The position numbers and the translations under genes were made by a program. 64,000 nt of DNA from Bombilactobacillus bombi (GTDB lineage Bacteria > Bacillota > Bacilli > Lactobacillales > Lactobacillaceae). Below the pieces are notes generated by a model that was given only the letters and a program-made list of their open reading frames with translations, ran no database searches and was not told the origin of the DNA. Below, in pieces: positions 53,632-62,097 of the stretch (its first letter is position 1; each line of letters opens with the position of its first letter). The stretch lies in the NCBI RefSeq assembly GCF_964340835.1, contig NZ_OZ204251.1, one strand, 5' to 3'.

Positions 53632-53661
53632 TTTCTAAGAATATACAATGAGGTAAAGCCA

Positions 53662-54324
53662 ATGCTAATTAAATCTTTAGTAATGAAAAAACGTTTTTTA
53701 ACTACTGTTAAAGAATCAGTTACCCTCCAACAAGCGCTAGATATTCTTGAAGAAACTGGTTTTCGCTGTGTACCAATACTTGATGAAACTGGAACTATTT
53801 TTCGGGGAAATATTTACAAAATGCATATTTACCGCCATAAATCCCGTGGTGGTGATTTAAATTTACCGGTAACCTATCTTTTGAAAAATGCTACTAAAAC
53901 TATTCCTATCAACGCCCCCTTCTTTAAAGTGTTCTTTAATATTAAAGATCTTCCTTATATTGCTGTGCTCGATGAAAATAGTCATTTTTATGGTATTTTA
54001 ACTCATACAAAATTGTTAAATATGCTTTCAGAAGCTTGGAATGTGCATACTGGCAGCTATGTTTTAACGGTTATTTCTTCGGGACAAAAAGGCGAACTAG
54101 CTGAAATGTCCAATATTATTAGCAAAGAAGTGAGCATTGCTGGTTGCCTAACGCTGGATGCCCGTAAAAATGCTTTGGTACGTCGTAATTTGTTTACTTT
54201 ACAGCCCAATGTAACTACTGAGCAATTACAGCTAATTGTGAAAGAATTAGAACAAAATAATTATCGCGTATCAGAAATTGATGATTTACAAAAACAAACT
54301 ATCTTAGATCAAATTCCAGAATAA
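53662..54324 (+). CDS. CBS-domain protein with ACT-like C-terminus (possibly c-di-AMP-binding CbpA type)
   Basis: 220 residues. Two CBS motifs fill about 1-135 (TLQQALDILEETGFRCVPIL, then LPYIAVLDENSHFYGILTHT); the C-terminal part (139-210: GSYVLTVISSGQKGELAEMS ... NNYRVSEID) looks like an ACT domain. Relatives with this layout in Listeria and lactobacilli bind cyclic di-AMP, but binding here is inference. It is transcribed alone between ldh and mazF, which is convergent. Confidence 0.75.
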   Translation: MLIKSLVMKKRFLTTVKESVTLQQALDILEETGFRCVPILDETGTIFRGNIYKMHIYRHKSRGGDLNLPVTYLLKNATKTIPINAPFFKVFFNIKDLPYIAVLDENSHFYGILTHTKLLNMLSEAWNVHTGSYVLTVISSGQKGELAEMSNIISKEVSIAGCLTLDARKNALVRRNLFTLQPNVTTEQLQLIVKELEQNNYRVSEIDDLQKQTILDQIPE

Positions 54325-54338
54325 TATCTCTAAACCAA

Positions 54339-54374
54339 AAAGTGACCTAAACAAAGACTGTTTTAGGTCACTTT
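54339..54374. terminator. Bidirectional terminator between CBS gene and mazF
   Basis: 13-bp stem AAAGTGACCTAAA/TTTAGGTCACTTT with a 10-base loop, A-rich on the left and TTATT on the right; serves the two convergent genes. Confidence 0.92.
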
Positions 54375-54383
54375 TATTATATA

Positions 54384-54728
54384 TTAAAGATGGATACTTA
54401 CTTTCAAAGCTTTATCAACATCATGCATTTTAGCTGCCGACAAAGTGGTGACTTTTTCCTTTAAACGCTGCTTATCAATTGTTCGAATTTGTTCTGTTAA
54501 AATAACAGAATCCTTGCTAAATCCATCAGCAGTAGTAACTCCCACATGCGTTGGCATTTTAGGTTTTTGAATGCGGCCAGTAATAGCTGCAACAATAGTT
54601 GTTGGACTGTATTTGTTACCAATATTATTTTGTATGACTAACACGGGACGCATACCACCTTGCTCTGATCCAACTACTGGTGATAAATCAGCATAAAATA
54701 CATCGCCGCGTTTAATTAATGTAACCAC
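54384..54728 (-). CDS. mazF: MazF-type endoribonuclease toxin (PemK/NdoA family)
   Basis: Sequence-specific mRNA endonuclease of 114 residues. The core KRGDVFYADLSPVVGSEQGG, RPVLVIQNN, TTIVAAIT and VILTEQIRTIDKQRL matches NdoA/EndoA closely. The chosen GTG at 54728 overlaps the antitoxin stop by 17 bases; its ribosome binding site (AGGAGG) is unusually far away (15 bases), so translation coupling is likely. The frame is open further upstream (54773) but without family similarity. Confidence 0.9.
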   Translation of the reverse strand: MVTLIKRGDVFYADLSPVVGSEQGGMRPVLVIQNNIGNKYSPTTIVAAITGRIQKPKMPTHVGVTTADGFSKDSVILTEQIRTIDKQRLKEKVTTLSAAKMHDVDKALKVSIHL

Positions 54729-54975
54729 TACTTCGTCTGTCAGCCTCCTGTTCACAAATTGAAAAAGCATCACTCAACTCTTCGTTGATATCTGCCATAT
54801 CCAAATAACCATGGATTAATTGAGCAGCAAAGTTCCCCTCACGTTGAAAAAAGTTCAACAATGCTTCATCAATTACCCAATTAACATCACAAGCATTTTC
54901 ATCACTATACTTTTGCAACCGATCAACAACATCAGCATCTAAACGTACTGAAAACATTTTTTGTGCTTCGGCCAT
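54712..54975 (-). CDS. mazE: Antitoxin of the MazEF/NdoAI type (ribbon-helix-helix)
   Basis: 87-residue antitoxin. The N-terminal half is a ribbon-helix-helix DNA-binding domain (FSVRLDADVVDRLQKYSDEN), and the C-terminal segment HGYLDMADINEELSDAFSIC resembles the toxin-binding tail of EndoAI. The alr-antitoxin-toxin order is the conserved Firmicutes arrangement, so this is a chromosomal core module rather than a mobile one. Confidence 0.85.
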   Translation of the reverse strand: MAEAQKMFSVRLDADVVDRLQKYSDENACDVNWVIDEALLNFFQREGNFAAQLIHGYLDMADINEELSDAFSICEQEADRRSSGYIN

Positions 54976-55027
54976 GGTTAATTCCCCCTCCAGGTAGTTT
55001 CACCATTAATATAACATCAATGAGGGA

Positions 55028-56134
55028 TTAATTCACGTACTTTCGCACAATTCGATCGGATAAATTGCAAATGATTTCATAGTTGATAGTATCACAAAAC
55101 TCAGCAGCTGTTTCCGCACTTAAATTTGTTTGTTGGTCTGTACCAATCAAAGTCACTTTAGTTCCTAGCGGATACATTTGGGGAACTTTTATCATCATCT
55201 GATCCATACAAACGCGCCCAACGATAGGACATAATTGACCCGCCACAATCACAGAACTGCCACTCATTCTCCTCAGCCATCCGTCTGCATATCCAATTGG
55301 TAAAGTGGCGATAATTTCCGGTTCAGAAGAAGTATAAGTTGCACCATAACTGATACTTTGACCAGCTGGAACTTTTTTAATATGCACAATTTCGGTTTGT
55401 AAAGTTAAGGCTGGTTGTAGTTCATACGGAGCAGTTAAAGCTGTCCCTGAAGGATTTAAACCATAAAGCGCAATGCCAAAACGAATCATATTGCTCTGGC
55501 AATCTAAATGCCATAAGGAAGTAGCAGAATTAGCACAGTGCACATATTTAAATTTTAATGGCAAATTCGTAGTTAATTGCTTAAATTTTTGTACTTGTTG
55601 ATGGAAATAATTTGTATCTGCTTCATCAGCAGTTGCAAAATGTGTAAAAATCCCTTCTGGAATTATTAACTCTTGTTGTTGGATAAATTCACAAGCACTA
55701 ACAACCGTATCATGCTGAGTAAAACCAATTCGTCCCATCCCCGTATCCAAAGCTAAATGAATTTTTAAGGGCTGGGTTAACAATTCTATTGCTTGTTGTA
55801 ACCACTCTAAAGTCGCAACTGTCAATGAAATATTCATTTGTGCAGCTAGTTCAGCTTGTTGCACTGGAGTAACTCCTAAGACCAAAATGGTCTCTTGCAA
55901 ACCAGCCTGTCTTAATTCGAGTGCTTCATCTAAAGTGGCAACACAAAACCCATCAACGCCTACTTTACTAACTGTTTGAGCAACTGCAACTGCACCATGA
56001 CCATAAGCATTAGCCTTTACAACTGCAAAAATAGCTGTCTCATCATTGAGCAATTGACGTTCATGCAAAAAATTATTTTTAATGGCTTGCCGGTCAACAA
56101 TAATCTGCGTTGGCCGATGAATTGCTGGTTTCAT
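55028..56134 (-). CDS. alr: Alanine racemase
   Basis: PLP enzyme making D-alanine for peptidoglycan and teichoic acids; 368 residues. PLP lysine Lys40 in VVKANAYGHGA, HLALDTGMGRIGF, the second-base tyrosine in ISYGATYTS and GRVCMDQMMIKVP. It starts two bases after the acpS stop and is followed by mazEF, matching the acpS-alr-mazEF cluster of Bacillus and lactobacilli. Confidence 0.97.
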   Translation of the reverse strand: MKPAIHRPTQIIVDRQAIKNNFLHERQLLNDETAIFAVVKANAYGHGAVAVAQTVSKVGVDGFCVATLDEALELRQAGLQETILVLGVTPVQQAELAAQMNISLTVATLEWLQQAIELLTQPLKIHLALDTGMGRIGFTQHDTVVSACEFIQQQELIIPEGIFTHFATADEADTNYFHQQVQKFKQLTTNLPLKFKYVHCANSATSLWHLDCQSNMIRFGIALYGLNPSGTALTAPYELQPALTLQTEIVHIKKVPAGQSISYGATYTSSEPEIIATLPIGYADGWLRRMSGSSVIVAGQLCPIVGRVCMDQMMIKVPQMYPLGTKVTLIGTDQQTNLSAETAAEFCDTINYEIICNLSDRIVRKYVN

Positions 56135-56136
56135 AA

Positions 56137-56496
56137 CTAATCTGCTCTTTTCTCGAGAATAACTTCTGTCAACACGTAATCAGCAGTATGTGAAATCGAA
56201 ATTAAGACTTTTTCCGAATACAGCTGTTGTTCAATGTATGGCTGACCTTGTTCATCATTTAAAACAGTCAAATCCTGGAATTTCACTTTGCCAATTCCGG
56301 TTCCCATCGCTTTACTAAAAGCTTCCTTAGCAGAAAAACGTCCTGCTAAAAATTCTTTTTGACGTTGACCAGTATATTGGTTATAAACTGTTATCTCAGC
56401 TGGCGTTAAAACTCGCTGAATAAAGCCTTTGGTCCGCAAAGACGCCTGCCACACCCGCTCGATTTCTGTAATATCTATACCTAATCCTTGAATCAT
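56137..56496 (-). CDS. acpS: Holo-[acyl-carrier-protein] synthase
   Basis: Transfers 4'-phosphopantetheine from CoA to ACP; 119 residues. The magnesium/CoA motifs GLGIDITEIERV and AGRFSAKEAFSKAMGTGIG are intact. The ATG at 56496 with GGAG 10 bases upstream is preferred to an open frame extending to 56514. It lies right after the cshA terminator. Confidence 0.95.
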   Translation of the reverse strand: MIQGLGIDITEIERVWQASLRTKGFIQRVLTPAEITVYNQYTGQRQKEFLAGRFSAKEAFSKAMGTGIGKVKFQDLTVLNDEQGQPYIEQQLYSEKVLISISHTADYVLTEVILEKRAD

Positions 56497-56513
56497 GATT
56501 TTTGCTCCAAACA

Positions 56514-56551
56514 AAAACGTCGTTGAAGTTTAGAAACTCCAACTACGTTTT
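56514..56551 (-). terminator. Terminator between cshA and acpS
   Basis: Long hairpin with stem AAAACGT/ACGTTTT plus GTTGGAGTTT/AAACTTCAAC (one mismatch, one G-U), loop CT, followed by T residues. It ends 17 bases before the acpS ATG. Confidence 0.85.
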
Positions 56552-56557
56552 ATAATA
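56552..56557 (-). promoter_or_regulatory. Candidate extended -10 abutting the cshA terminator
   Basis: Minus-strand TGTGA-TATTAT immediately before the terminator stem. Transcripts from it would start inside the 5' arm and could not form the full hairpin, which would let acpS-alr-mazEF escape termination. No -35 match is seen. Confidence 0.4.
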
Positions 56558-56567
56558 TCACAAATTC

Positions 56568-58079
56568 TTAATCCTTGGTTCGAACAGTATAATTTCGACG
56601 CCGACGTTGAGTAGAATGATTTGCACGTCCATGTGAATTATCTCGACTAGCACCATGATTGCTATTGCGATTGTTGCCACCACGACGATCTGAACGATAA
56701 TTGTGATGTCCACCGCGACCATGACCGCGATTAGAACGATTATCACCCCGAGAATGTCTACTTGGCAACGGACGTTCTGGAGTAATTTTTACTGGAATCG
56801 CCTCAGGATCCTTACTTAAATTCTTTAACAACAATTGTGCTAACACTAAAGGATCATATTCTTCCAATAATTGTTGTGCTGCCGGGGCAAATTTATCTAG
56901 CTTGTTATTAGTAGCTTGTTGTGCAATTTCTTGTTTAGCAGCTTCTAATTGTCCAGCTAAAGCCTCAGCATCAGTTGGAGGTTTTAGTGGCAACATCCGC
57001 ACATTAGTTAGTTGTTCAATTCCCCGCAAATAACTCATTTCATTAGGTGAAACAAACGTTACAGAAACACCTGAATGGCCTGCACGTCCTGTTCTCCCAA
57101 TCCGATGAACATAACTATCAGGATCTTGAGGAATATCATAATTATAAACATGACTAACCCCAGATATGTCTAAACCACGTGCAGCTACATCAGTAGCAAC
57201 CAAATAGGTTAACTTTCCTGTTTTGAATTGATGTAAAACACTCATCCGTTTTTGCTGGGATAAATCTCCATGAATACCTTCAGCGTTATATCCACGCGCC
57301 TTTAAACCACGTGTTAGTTCATCAACTCGCCGCTTAGTACGCCCAAAAATCAAGGCTAATTCAGGCTTTTGAACATCAAATAACCGTGTCATGGTATTAA
57401 ACTTTTCATATTCTTTGGAACGAACCATATACTGTTCAATCTTATCAGCTGTTAATTCTTTAGATTTTATTTTAACAATCTTGGGTTCATGCATGAATTT
57501 CTCTGCAATCCGCATGATTGGCTTAGGCATTGTTGCTGAATAAAGTAAAGTCTGATGCTCTGAAGGCACATTTTCTAGAATGCTTTCAATGTCTTCTACA
57601 AACCCCATATCCAACATTTCATCAGCTTCATCCAAAACTACCTTTTGAACATGTTCCAATTTTAAAGTATGGCGCTTAATATGATCTAATAAACGTCCGG
57701 GAGTTCCCACAACCACTTGCGGATGCGCATGCAACTGTTTAATCTGCCGGCGAATATCAGAACCACCATAAACTGCAATAACTTTTGAATGCCGATATTT
57801 ACCTAATCGCTGTAATTCTTCTTGTGTTTGTACAGCTAATTCACGTGTAGGTGAAATAATTAAGGCTTGAATATTGGGATTTTGGACATCAATTTCTTGT
57901 AAAATCGGTAAACCAAATGAGGCAGTTTTCCCTGTACCTGTTTGGGCTTGTCCAATCACATCTACACCCGACAATACTAACGGAATTGTCTGGGCTTGAA
58001 TTGGTGTTGCTTCACTAAAGCCTGCGTCAGTTACTGCTGAAAGCAGACTATCATCTAAATTAAGTTCGTTAAATTTCAA
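56568..58079 (-). CDS. cshA: DEAD-box RNA helicase CshA
   Basis: ATP-dependent RNA helicase of the CshA/DeaD type, linked to cold adaptation, ribosome assembly and the RNA degradosome; 503 residues. Motifs: FSEATPIQAQTIPLVLSG (Q), AQTGTGKT (I), PTRELAVQ (Ia), DEAD in VVLDEADEMLDMGF (II), SAT (III) and HRIGRTGRAG (VI). The last 60 residues are Arg/Gly/Asn/His-rich (RGGHHNYRSDRRGGNNRNSN), an RNA-binding tail. TTG start with AGGAGG 6 bases upstream; long leader with a hairpin at the ribosome binding site. Confidence 0.95.
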   Translation of the reverse strand: MKFNELNLDDSLLSAVTDAGFSEATPIQAQTIPLVLSGVDVIGQAQTGTGKTASFGLPILQEIDVQNPNIQALIISPTRELAVQTQEELQRLGKYRHSKVIAVYGGSDIRRQIKQLHAHPQVVVGTPGRLLDHIKRHTLKLEHVQKVVLDEADEMLDMGFVEDIESILENVPSEHQTLLYSATMPKPIMRIAEKFMHEPKIVKIKSKELTADKIEQYMVRSKEYEKFNTMTRLFDVQKPELALIFGRTKRRVDELTRGLKARGYNAEGIHGDLSQQKRMSVLHQFKTGKLTYLVATDVAARGLDISGVSHVYNYDIPQDPDSYVHRIGRTGRAGHSGVSVTFVSPNEMSYLRGIEQLTNVRMLPLKPPTDAEALAGQLEAAKQEIAQQATNNKLDKFAPAAQQLLEEYDPLVLAQLLLKNLSKDPEAIPVKITPERPLPSRHSRGDNRSNRGHGRGGHHNYRSDRRGGNNRNSNHGASRDNSHGRANHSTQRRRRNYTVRTKD

Positions 58080-58094
58080 AAATATCCTCCTAGA

Positions 58095-58117
58095 TTTTGT
58101 GAAAGTTTGTCACAAAA
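58095..58117 (-). promoter_or_regulatory. Hairpin just upstream of the cshA ribosome binding site
   Basis: Perfect 8-bp inverted repeat TTTTGTGA/TCACAAAA with a 7-base loop, ending 4 bases before the AGGAGG. The gene-free leader region is about 216 bases. A cold-responsive RNA element or a regulator site are both possible. Confidence 0.5.
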
Positions 58118-58295
58118 CCGGTGTAAATACTTTCAAATATAACCGTCTTGTAATTCAATTTTTATTTTTCAGAAACTTTCACTAGTTATTAACTTTAACA
58201 TTTTTTGCACCTAAGATAAAGCAATAAACACGTTTTTTTAAACAAATATGATTTTTACATCAAATTTTAGAGATTTTAAAATCCTAAAACATGCA

Positions 58296-59660
58296 TTATT
58301 TAACTAACGCTTGTAAAACACGATCCAAATGCAGACCATTGCTGGCTTTGAGTAAAACTAAATCTGTTGGTTGCAGATCTTCTTGTAATTTTTCTATTAA
58401 ATCTTCCATTTGACCACTTTTAAAGTAATACACTGGCAAGCGTTCAGCTAAAGCCGTTTTTAAAGATTGCATTAATTCACCATACAAATAGACGGCCTCA
58501 ATTTTTTCTTCACTAATAGCCTGTCCAATTTGGGCATGTAAATATGCTGCTTGTTGTCCTAATTCCAACATATCTCCTAAAACTAAAATACGCCGTCCAG
58601 TAGTCGGTACTTGACTAAAGTTATTAATTACGTCAATCATTGCTGTTGGATTAGCATTGTAAACATCACTTAAAATTTGTGCTCCGTTGGTAGCTTGAAG
58701 CCACTGTGTCCGATTTTTAGTTGGTTGAAAATGTTCCAAAGCCGTCTTAATTTGAGCAAATCCGACTTGATAGCAACGCCCTACCAAGATAGCCGCTAGT
58801 GCATTGTCAACATTATAATCTCCTAACATTGGTATCACTATTTGTTGTTGTGGATCAATATTAGTACTAAATGTTGTTTGCTTTTTAGCTGGCGTGATAG
58901 AAGCAATAGTCAAATCATTTTGAGCTGATTGACCAAAGGTTAATTGCTTTTGTGTAATATTACGAGCTCGCTGTCTTAAAAGTGGCTCATCGCCGTTATA
59001 AATGAAAGTTCCCGTTGTTTTTAATGATTGGGTGATTTCCATTTTTGCGTCAGCAATTTTATCACGAGTACCAAAAAATTCGATATGAGCTTCCCCAATC
59101 ATAGTAATTACCGCGACATCTGGTTGCACCAATGCTGACAACGCTGCAAGTTGCCCCGCGCGGTCCATTCCCATTTCCACTACCAAAATTTGGGTATCAG
59201 CAGCCATAGATAATATCGTGATGGGTACACCAATTTCATTATTGTGATTAGCTTGGGTTTTGACGACTTGATATTTTTGTGCTAAAACTGCTGCCGTCAT
59301 ATCTTTAGTTGTTGTTTTGCCATTGCTGCCAGTAATAGCTACTACTTGCGGGTTAATTTTATGCAAATAGTAATAACTTAATTTTTGTAAGGCAGCTAAT
59401 GTATCTTTAACTACTAAGTAATTGTTAGTCACAGTTTCAGGGACAGGATGATCTTGTTGCCATAAAGTTGCACTAGCTCCATTATCAAAAGCAGCCTGTA
59501 CAAAATCATGACCATCACGCGCAGCAATTAAGGGAACAAATAAAGAACCTGCTGTTGCTTTACGACTATCAAAAACAACATTAGTGATAATTGAATCAGT
59601 AACAATTAGTTTAGTATCTATCCCTAATGCTTGCGCAATTTCTGTTAAATTCATCTGCAT
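58296..59660 (-). CDS. murF: UDP-MurNAc-tripeptide--D-alanyl-D-alanine ligase
   Basis: Adds D-Ala-D-Ala to the peptidoglycan precursor; 454 residues. ATP-binding AITGSNGKTTTKDM (about 108-121), NEIGVPITIL, VEMGMDRAGQL and the C-terminal Mur ligase motifs FQPTKNRTQW and SDVYNANPTAMID. ATG start after AGGAG. Followed by cshA as in many lactobacilli; divergent from the MFS gene. Confidence 0.96.
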   Translation of the reverse strand: MQMNLTEIAQALGIDTKLIVTDSIITNVVFDSRKATAGSLFVPLIAARDGHDFVQAAFDNGASATLWQQDHPVPETVTNNYLVVKDTLAALQKLSYYYLHKINPQVVAITGSNGKTTTKDMTAAVLAQKYQVVKTQANHNNEIGVPITILSMAADTQILVVEMGMDRAGQLAALSALVQPDVAVITMIGEAHIEFFGTRDKIADAKMEITQSLKTTGTFIYNGDEPLLRQRARNITQKQLTFGQSAQNDLTIASITPAKKQTTFSTNIDPQQQIVIPMLGDYNVDNALAAILVGRCYQVGFAQIKTALEHFQPTKNRTQWLQATNGAQILSDVYNANPTAMIDVINNFSQVPTTGRRILVLGDMLELGQQAAYLHAQIGQAISEEKIEAVYLYGELMQSLKTALAERLPVYYFKSGQMEDLIEKLQEDLQPTDLVLLKASNGLHLDRVLQALVK

Positions 59661-59723
59661 AATTATTACTCCTAAAATTACTTTTATTTCAGCATACTAA
59701 ATTTTTTCAAGTATGGATAGTGC

Positions 59724-59729
59724 TATAAT
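59724..59729 (+). promoter_or_regulatory. Extended -10 box of the MFS gene
   Basis: Plus-strand TGC-TATAAT, 36 bases before the ATG; -35 region is only a T-rich stretch. Confidence 0.6.
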
Positions 59730-59765
59730 TATTTTCAAGACTTTTGAATAGCAGGTGATAGTTCC

Positions 59766-60962
59766 ATGCAAACGGATAATTATTGGCGTCGCAATATGTA
59801 CATTTTAACATTCGGTAACTTTATCGCAGGAATTGGATTCAGTATGGTAACCCCCTTCTTATCGCTTTATATTAATACTCTCGGTCAATTTAATAATCAG
59901 CAAATATCACTTTGGTCAGGAATTACTTTTTCGGTTACTTTTATTGTTTCAGCCATTATTTCTCCTTTTTGGGGTAAGCTGGCTGATCGCAAAGGTCGCA
60001 AATTGATGATTTTACGTGCTTCTTTAGGAATGGCATTAGTTATTGGCACAATGTCATTAGTCACTAATATTTATCAGTTAGTATTTTTGCGCGCCTTACA
60101 AGGAATTTTTTCAGGATATATCGGTAATTCTAACACTTTAATTGCCACTTCTGCACCTCATAAACACGTGGGTAAAGCATTAGGAACATTGACTACCGGA
60201 ACTGTTTCTGGATCGTTGTTAGGTCCTTTAGTTGGTGGCGTTATTGCTCAAATTTGGGGATATCGGATTCCGTTTTTAATTACAGGTTGTTTATTATTAT
60301 CAGCCTTTTTCCTTTGTTTATTTTTTGTTAAAGAAAATTTCACTCCCGTAGCAAAAGAAAAACAGCCTTCCTTGCGGGAAGTAATGCAAAAGCTTTCCCA
60401 GCCCCAAGTCGTAATCGGTATGTTTGTTACTACCTTAATTATTCAAACGGCCAACAATTCTATTAATCCAATTATTAGTCTCTATGTTAAACAACTGATG
60501 CATAACTCAGGTCAAGTGGCTTTAATCAGTGGAATTGTTACCGCAATGCCAGGGATTCCATCCGCCTTATTATCATCCAAATTTGGTGACTTAGGCGATC
60601 GTTACGGTACCAAAAAAGTCTTAATAGCTGGATTAATTTTGGCTACTTTAATTTATATTCCTCAGGCTGCTGTTACCCATGTTTGGCAATTAATTATTTT
60701 GCGCTTTTTTGTAGGTATATCAGATGCCGCTTTACTGCCACAAGTTCAAACCTTGTTAGCCAAGGATAGTCCTCATGAGGTTTCTGGACGTATTTTTGGT
60801 TATAACCAAAGTTTTCAATATATAGGCAATTGTGCTGGACCCCTATTAGGTTCAACAATTTCAAGTAGCTTTGGCTATGGAGCAGTCTTTTTATCTACTG
60901 CTTGTCTTGAATTTATTAATTTGATTTGGGTACACCATGTTACCAAAAAAGAACAAGGATAA
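59766..60962 (+). CDS. MFS efflux transporter (DHA1, multidrug type)
   Basis: 398 residues with 12 predicted membrane segments. Motif A GKLADRKGRKLMIL between helices 2 and 3 and the motif C-like TGTVSGSLLGPLVGGV in helix 5 mark a drug:proton antiporter of the DHA1 family; a partial second motif A is GDLGDRYGTKK. The substrate is unknown; PmrA-like multidrug exporters are the closest type I recognise. ATG start after AGGTGA. Its stop abuts the stop of the convergent L,D-transpeptidase gene with no gap. Confidence 0.85.
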   Translation: MQTDNYWRRNMYILTFGNFIAGIGFSMVTPFLSLYINTLGQFNNQQISLWSGITFSVTFIVSAIISPFWGKLADRKGRKLMILRASLGMALVIGTMSLVTNIYQLVFLRALQGIFSGYIGNSNTLIATSAPHKHVGKALGTLTTGTVSGSLLGPLVGGVIAQIWGYRIPFLITGCLLLSAFFLCLFFVKENFTPVAKEKQPSLREVMQKLSQPQVVIGMFVTTLIIQTANNSINPIISLYVKQLMHNSGQVALISGIVTAMPGIPSALLSSKFGDLGDRYGTKKVLIAGLILATLIYIPQAAVTHVWQLIILRFFVGISDAALLPQVQTLLAKDSPHEVSGRIFGYNQSFQYIGNCAGPLLGSTISSSFGYGAVFLSTACLEFINLIWVHHVTKKEQG

Positions 60963-61622
60963 TTACTTAATAACAACTTTAGTATTATAGGGAATATTAT
61001 CATAGACCCATTTGGAATCAGCCACTGTTAGATGAACACAGCCATGTGACGAAGGTCTTTTGCCAAGATCTGCTGCAACATCAGGCAAAAATTGTTGCTG
61101 TTGATTCGTTGGTGTCGAATGAAACAAGTAAATGCCATGATTTAAAAACGAAACAGCATAAAAAGCGCCCTCATGCATCGCAGGGCTATAAAAATAAGGT
61201 GATCTTTCGGACTCAATTTGATATGTTCCTTTAGGAGTGTTGCGTTCGCCATCTTCAATACCTGTTGAAGCATACATGGTATATAAGATTTTATTCTGAT
61301 CTATTAAGTAGACACGTTGCTTTTTAAGAGAGACTTTTATCCAAAGCTGGGGATGTTGCTGTAAATTCGGATAGGGTTTAGTTTCTGATGATTTTAAATA
61401 ATTCATGGGAACACGCAAAGATGAAGTATGCTGATTTGGTTGCTTAGGATGATTGTGGTATGCCAAAGTTTTAGGCGCTTTTTTCTTAACAATGCTAGTT
61501 TTAGCACTTTCCAAATAATCAAGATTACGTCCTAAAATGACCGGAATGGTTAGTAGTATAATAAAGATTAAACCACAAATCAATAAGGTCTTTTGATGCA
61601 ATAACTTAGCTAATGGCTTCAT
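60963..61622 (-). CDS. L,D-transpeptidase (YkuD domain)
   Basis: 219-residue membrane-anchored enzyme. A signal-anchor helix (about 11-30) is followed by a Lys/Pro/His-rich linker and a YkuD domain (about 92-218) with the catalytic pattern His168 and SSHGCVHLTVADSKW (Cys195). It would form 3-3 cross-links or anchor proteins in peptidoglycan outside the cell. ATG start. The 3' end touches the MFS gene. Confidence 0.92.
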   Translation of the reverse strand: MKPLAKLLHQKTLLICGLIFIILLTIPVILGRNLDYLESAKTSIVKKKAPKTLAYHNHPKQPNQHTSSLRVPMNYLKSSETKPYPNLQQHPQLWIKVSLKKQRVYLIDQNKILYTMYASTGIEDGERNTPKGTYQIESERSPYFYSPAMHEGAFYAVSFLNHGIYLFHSTPTNQQQQFLPDVAADLGKRPSSHGCVHLTVADSKWVYDNIPYNTKVVIK

Positions 61623-61680
61623 TAAGTTACCTTCCTTAATCTAAAAAACTAATTTTGCTTATTAGCTTAAAACAGGCTAT

Positions 61681-61686
61681 ATTATA
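61681..61686 (-). promoter_or_regulatory. -10 box of the L,D-transpeptidase gene
   Basis: Perfect minus-strand TATAAT 58 bases before the ATG, just after the rpmE2 terminator; -35 is a weak T-rich match. Confidence 0.5.
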
Positions 61687-61705
61687 ACAAATATTTCGCC
61701 AAAAC

Positions 61706-61742
61706 AAAAAGAACTCTTTGTCGATAACAAAGAGTTCTTTTT
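61706..61742 (-). terminator. Terminator after rpmE2
   Basis: 13-bp perfect stem AAGAACTCTTTGT/ACAAAGAGTTCTT with a 5-base loop, flanked by A and T runs on both sides; it ends rpmE2 transcription. Confidence 0.93.
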
Positions 61743-61748
61743 TAAAAG

Positions 61749-61997
61749 TTATTTGTTGGTTAAACCATACTTCTTGTTGAAACGATCGATTCGACCATCT
61801 GCTTGAGTAAACTTTTGCTTACCTGTATAGAATGGATGTGAATCAGAAGTGATTTCCACCCGAATTAAAGGATATTCTTGACCTTCATAATCGGTAGTTT
61901 CACTTGAATTAGCAGTAGATCCAGCCAAAAACTTTTTACCAGTTGCAGAATCCATAAATACAACTTGATGATAATCTGGATGAATTCCTTTTTTCAT
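61749..61997 (-). CDS. rpmE2: 50S ribosomal protein L31 type B
   Basis: bL31 type B of 82 residues. The start MKKGIHPDYHQVVFMDSATG, TSDSHPFYTGKQKF and GRIDRFNKKYG are typical, and the zinc-binding CxxC of type A is absent. Such zinc-free L31 can replace the zinc form, but in lactobacilli it is usually the main copy. It follows murA with its own promoter and leader hairpin. Confidence 0.96.
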   Translation of the reverse strand: MKKGIHPDYHQVVFMDSATGKKFLAGSTANSSETTDYEGQEYPLIRVEITSDSHPFYTGKQKFTQADGRIDRFNKKYGLTNK

Positions 61998-62016
61998 TTA
62001 ATATACACTCCTTGCC

Positions 62017-62037
62017 CTAAATCATCTGCTGATCTAG
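62017..62037 (-). promoter_or_regulatory. Hairpin in the rpmE2 leader
   Basis: 8-bp stem CTAGATCA/TGATTTAG (one G-U) with loop GCAGA, ending just before the AAGGAG ribosome binding site region. It may be an L31 autoregulatory leader; unproven. Confidence 0.4.
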
Positions 62038-62062
62038 AGATTAAATTTACTGACATTACAAA

Positions 62063-62091
62063 ATGATACCACGAAATACTATGAGTTGCAA
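62063..62091 (-). promoter_or_regulatory. Promoter of rpmE2
   Basis: Minus-strand -35 TTGCAA (62086-62091), 17-base spacer, extended -10 GTGG-TATCAT (hexamer 62063-62068), directly after the murA stop codon. Confidence 0.8.
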
Positions 62092-62097
62092 TTAACT

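Noticed and set aside
54384..54975. mazEF as a mobile toxin-antitoxin module
   Set aside because: It sits in the conserved acpS-alr-mazEF order of Firmicutes, so it is a resident core module.
58095..58117. Rex operator in front of cshA
   Set aside because: TTGTGA and TCACAA half-sites are present but 7 bases apart instead of 6, and the site is an RNA hairpin position; Rex control is not supported.
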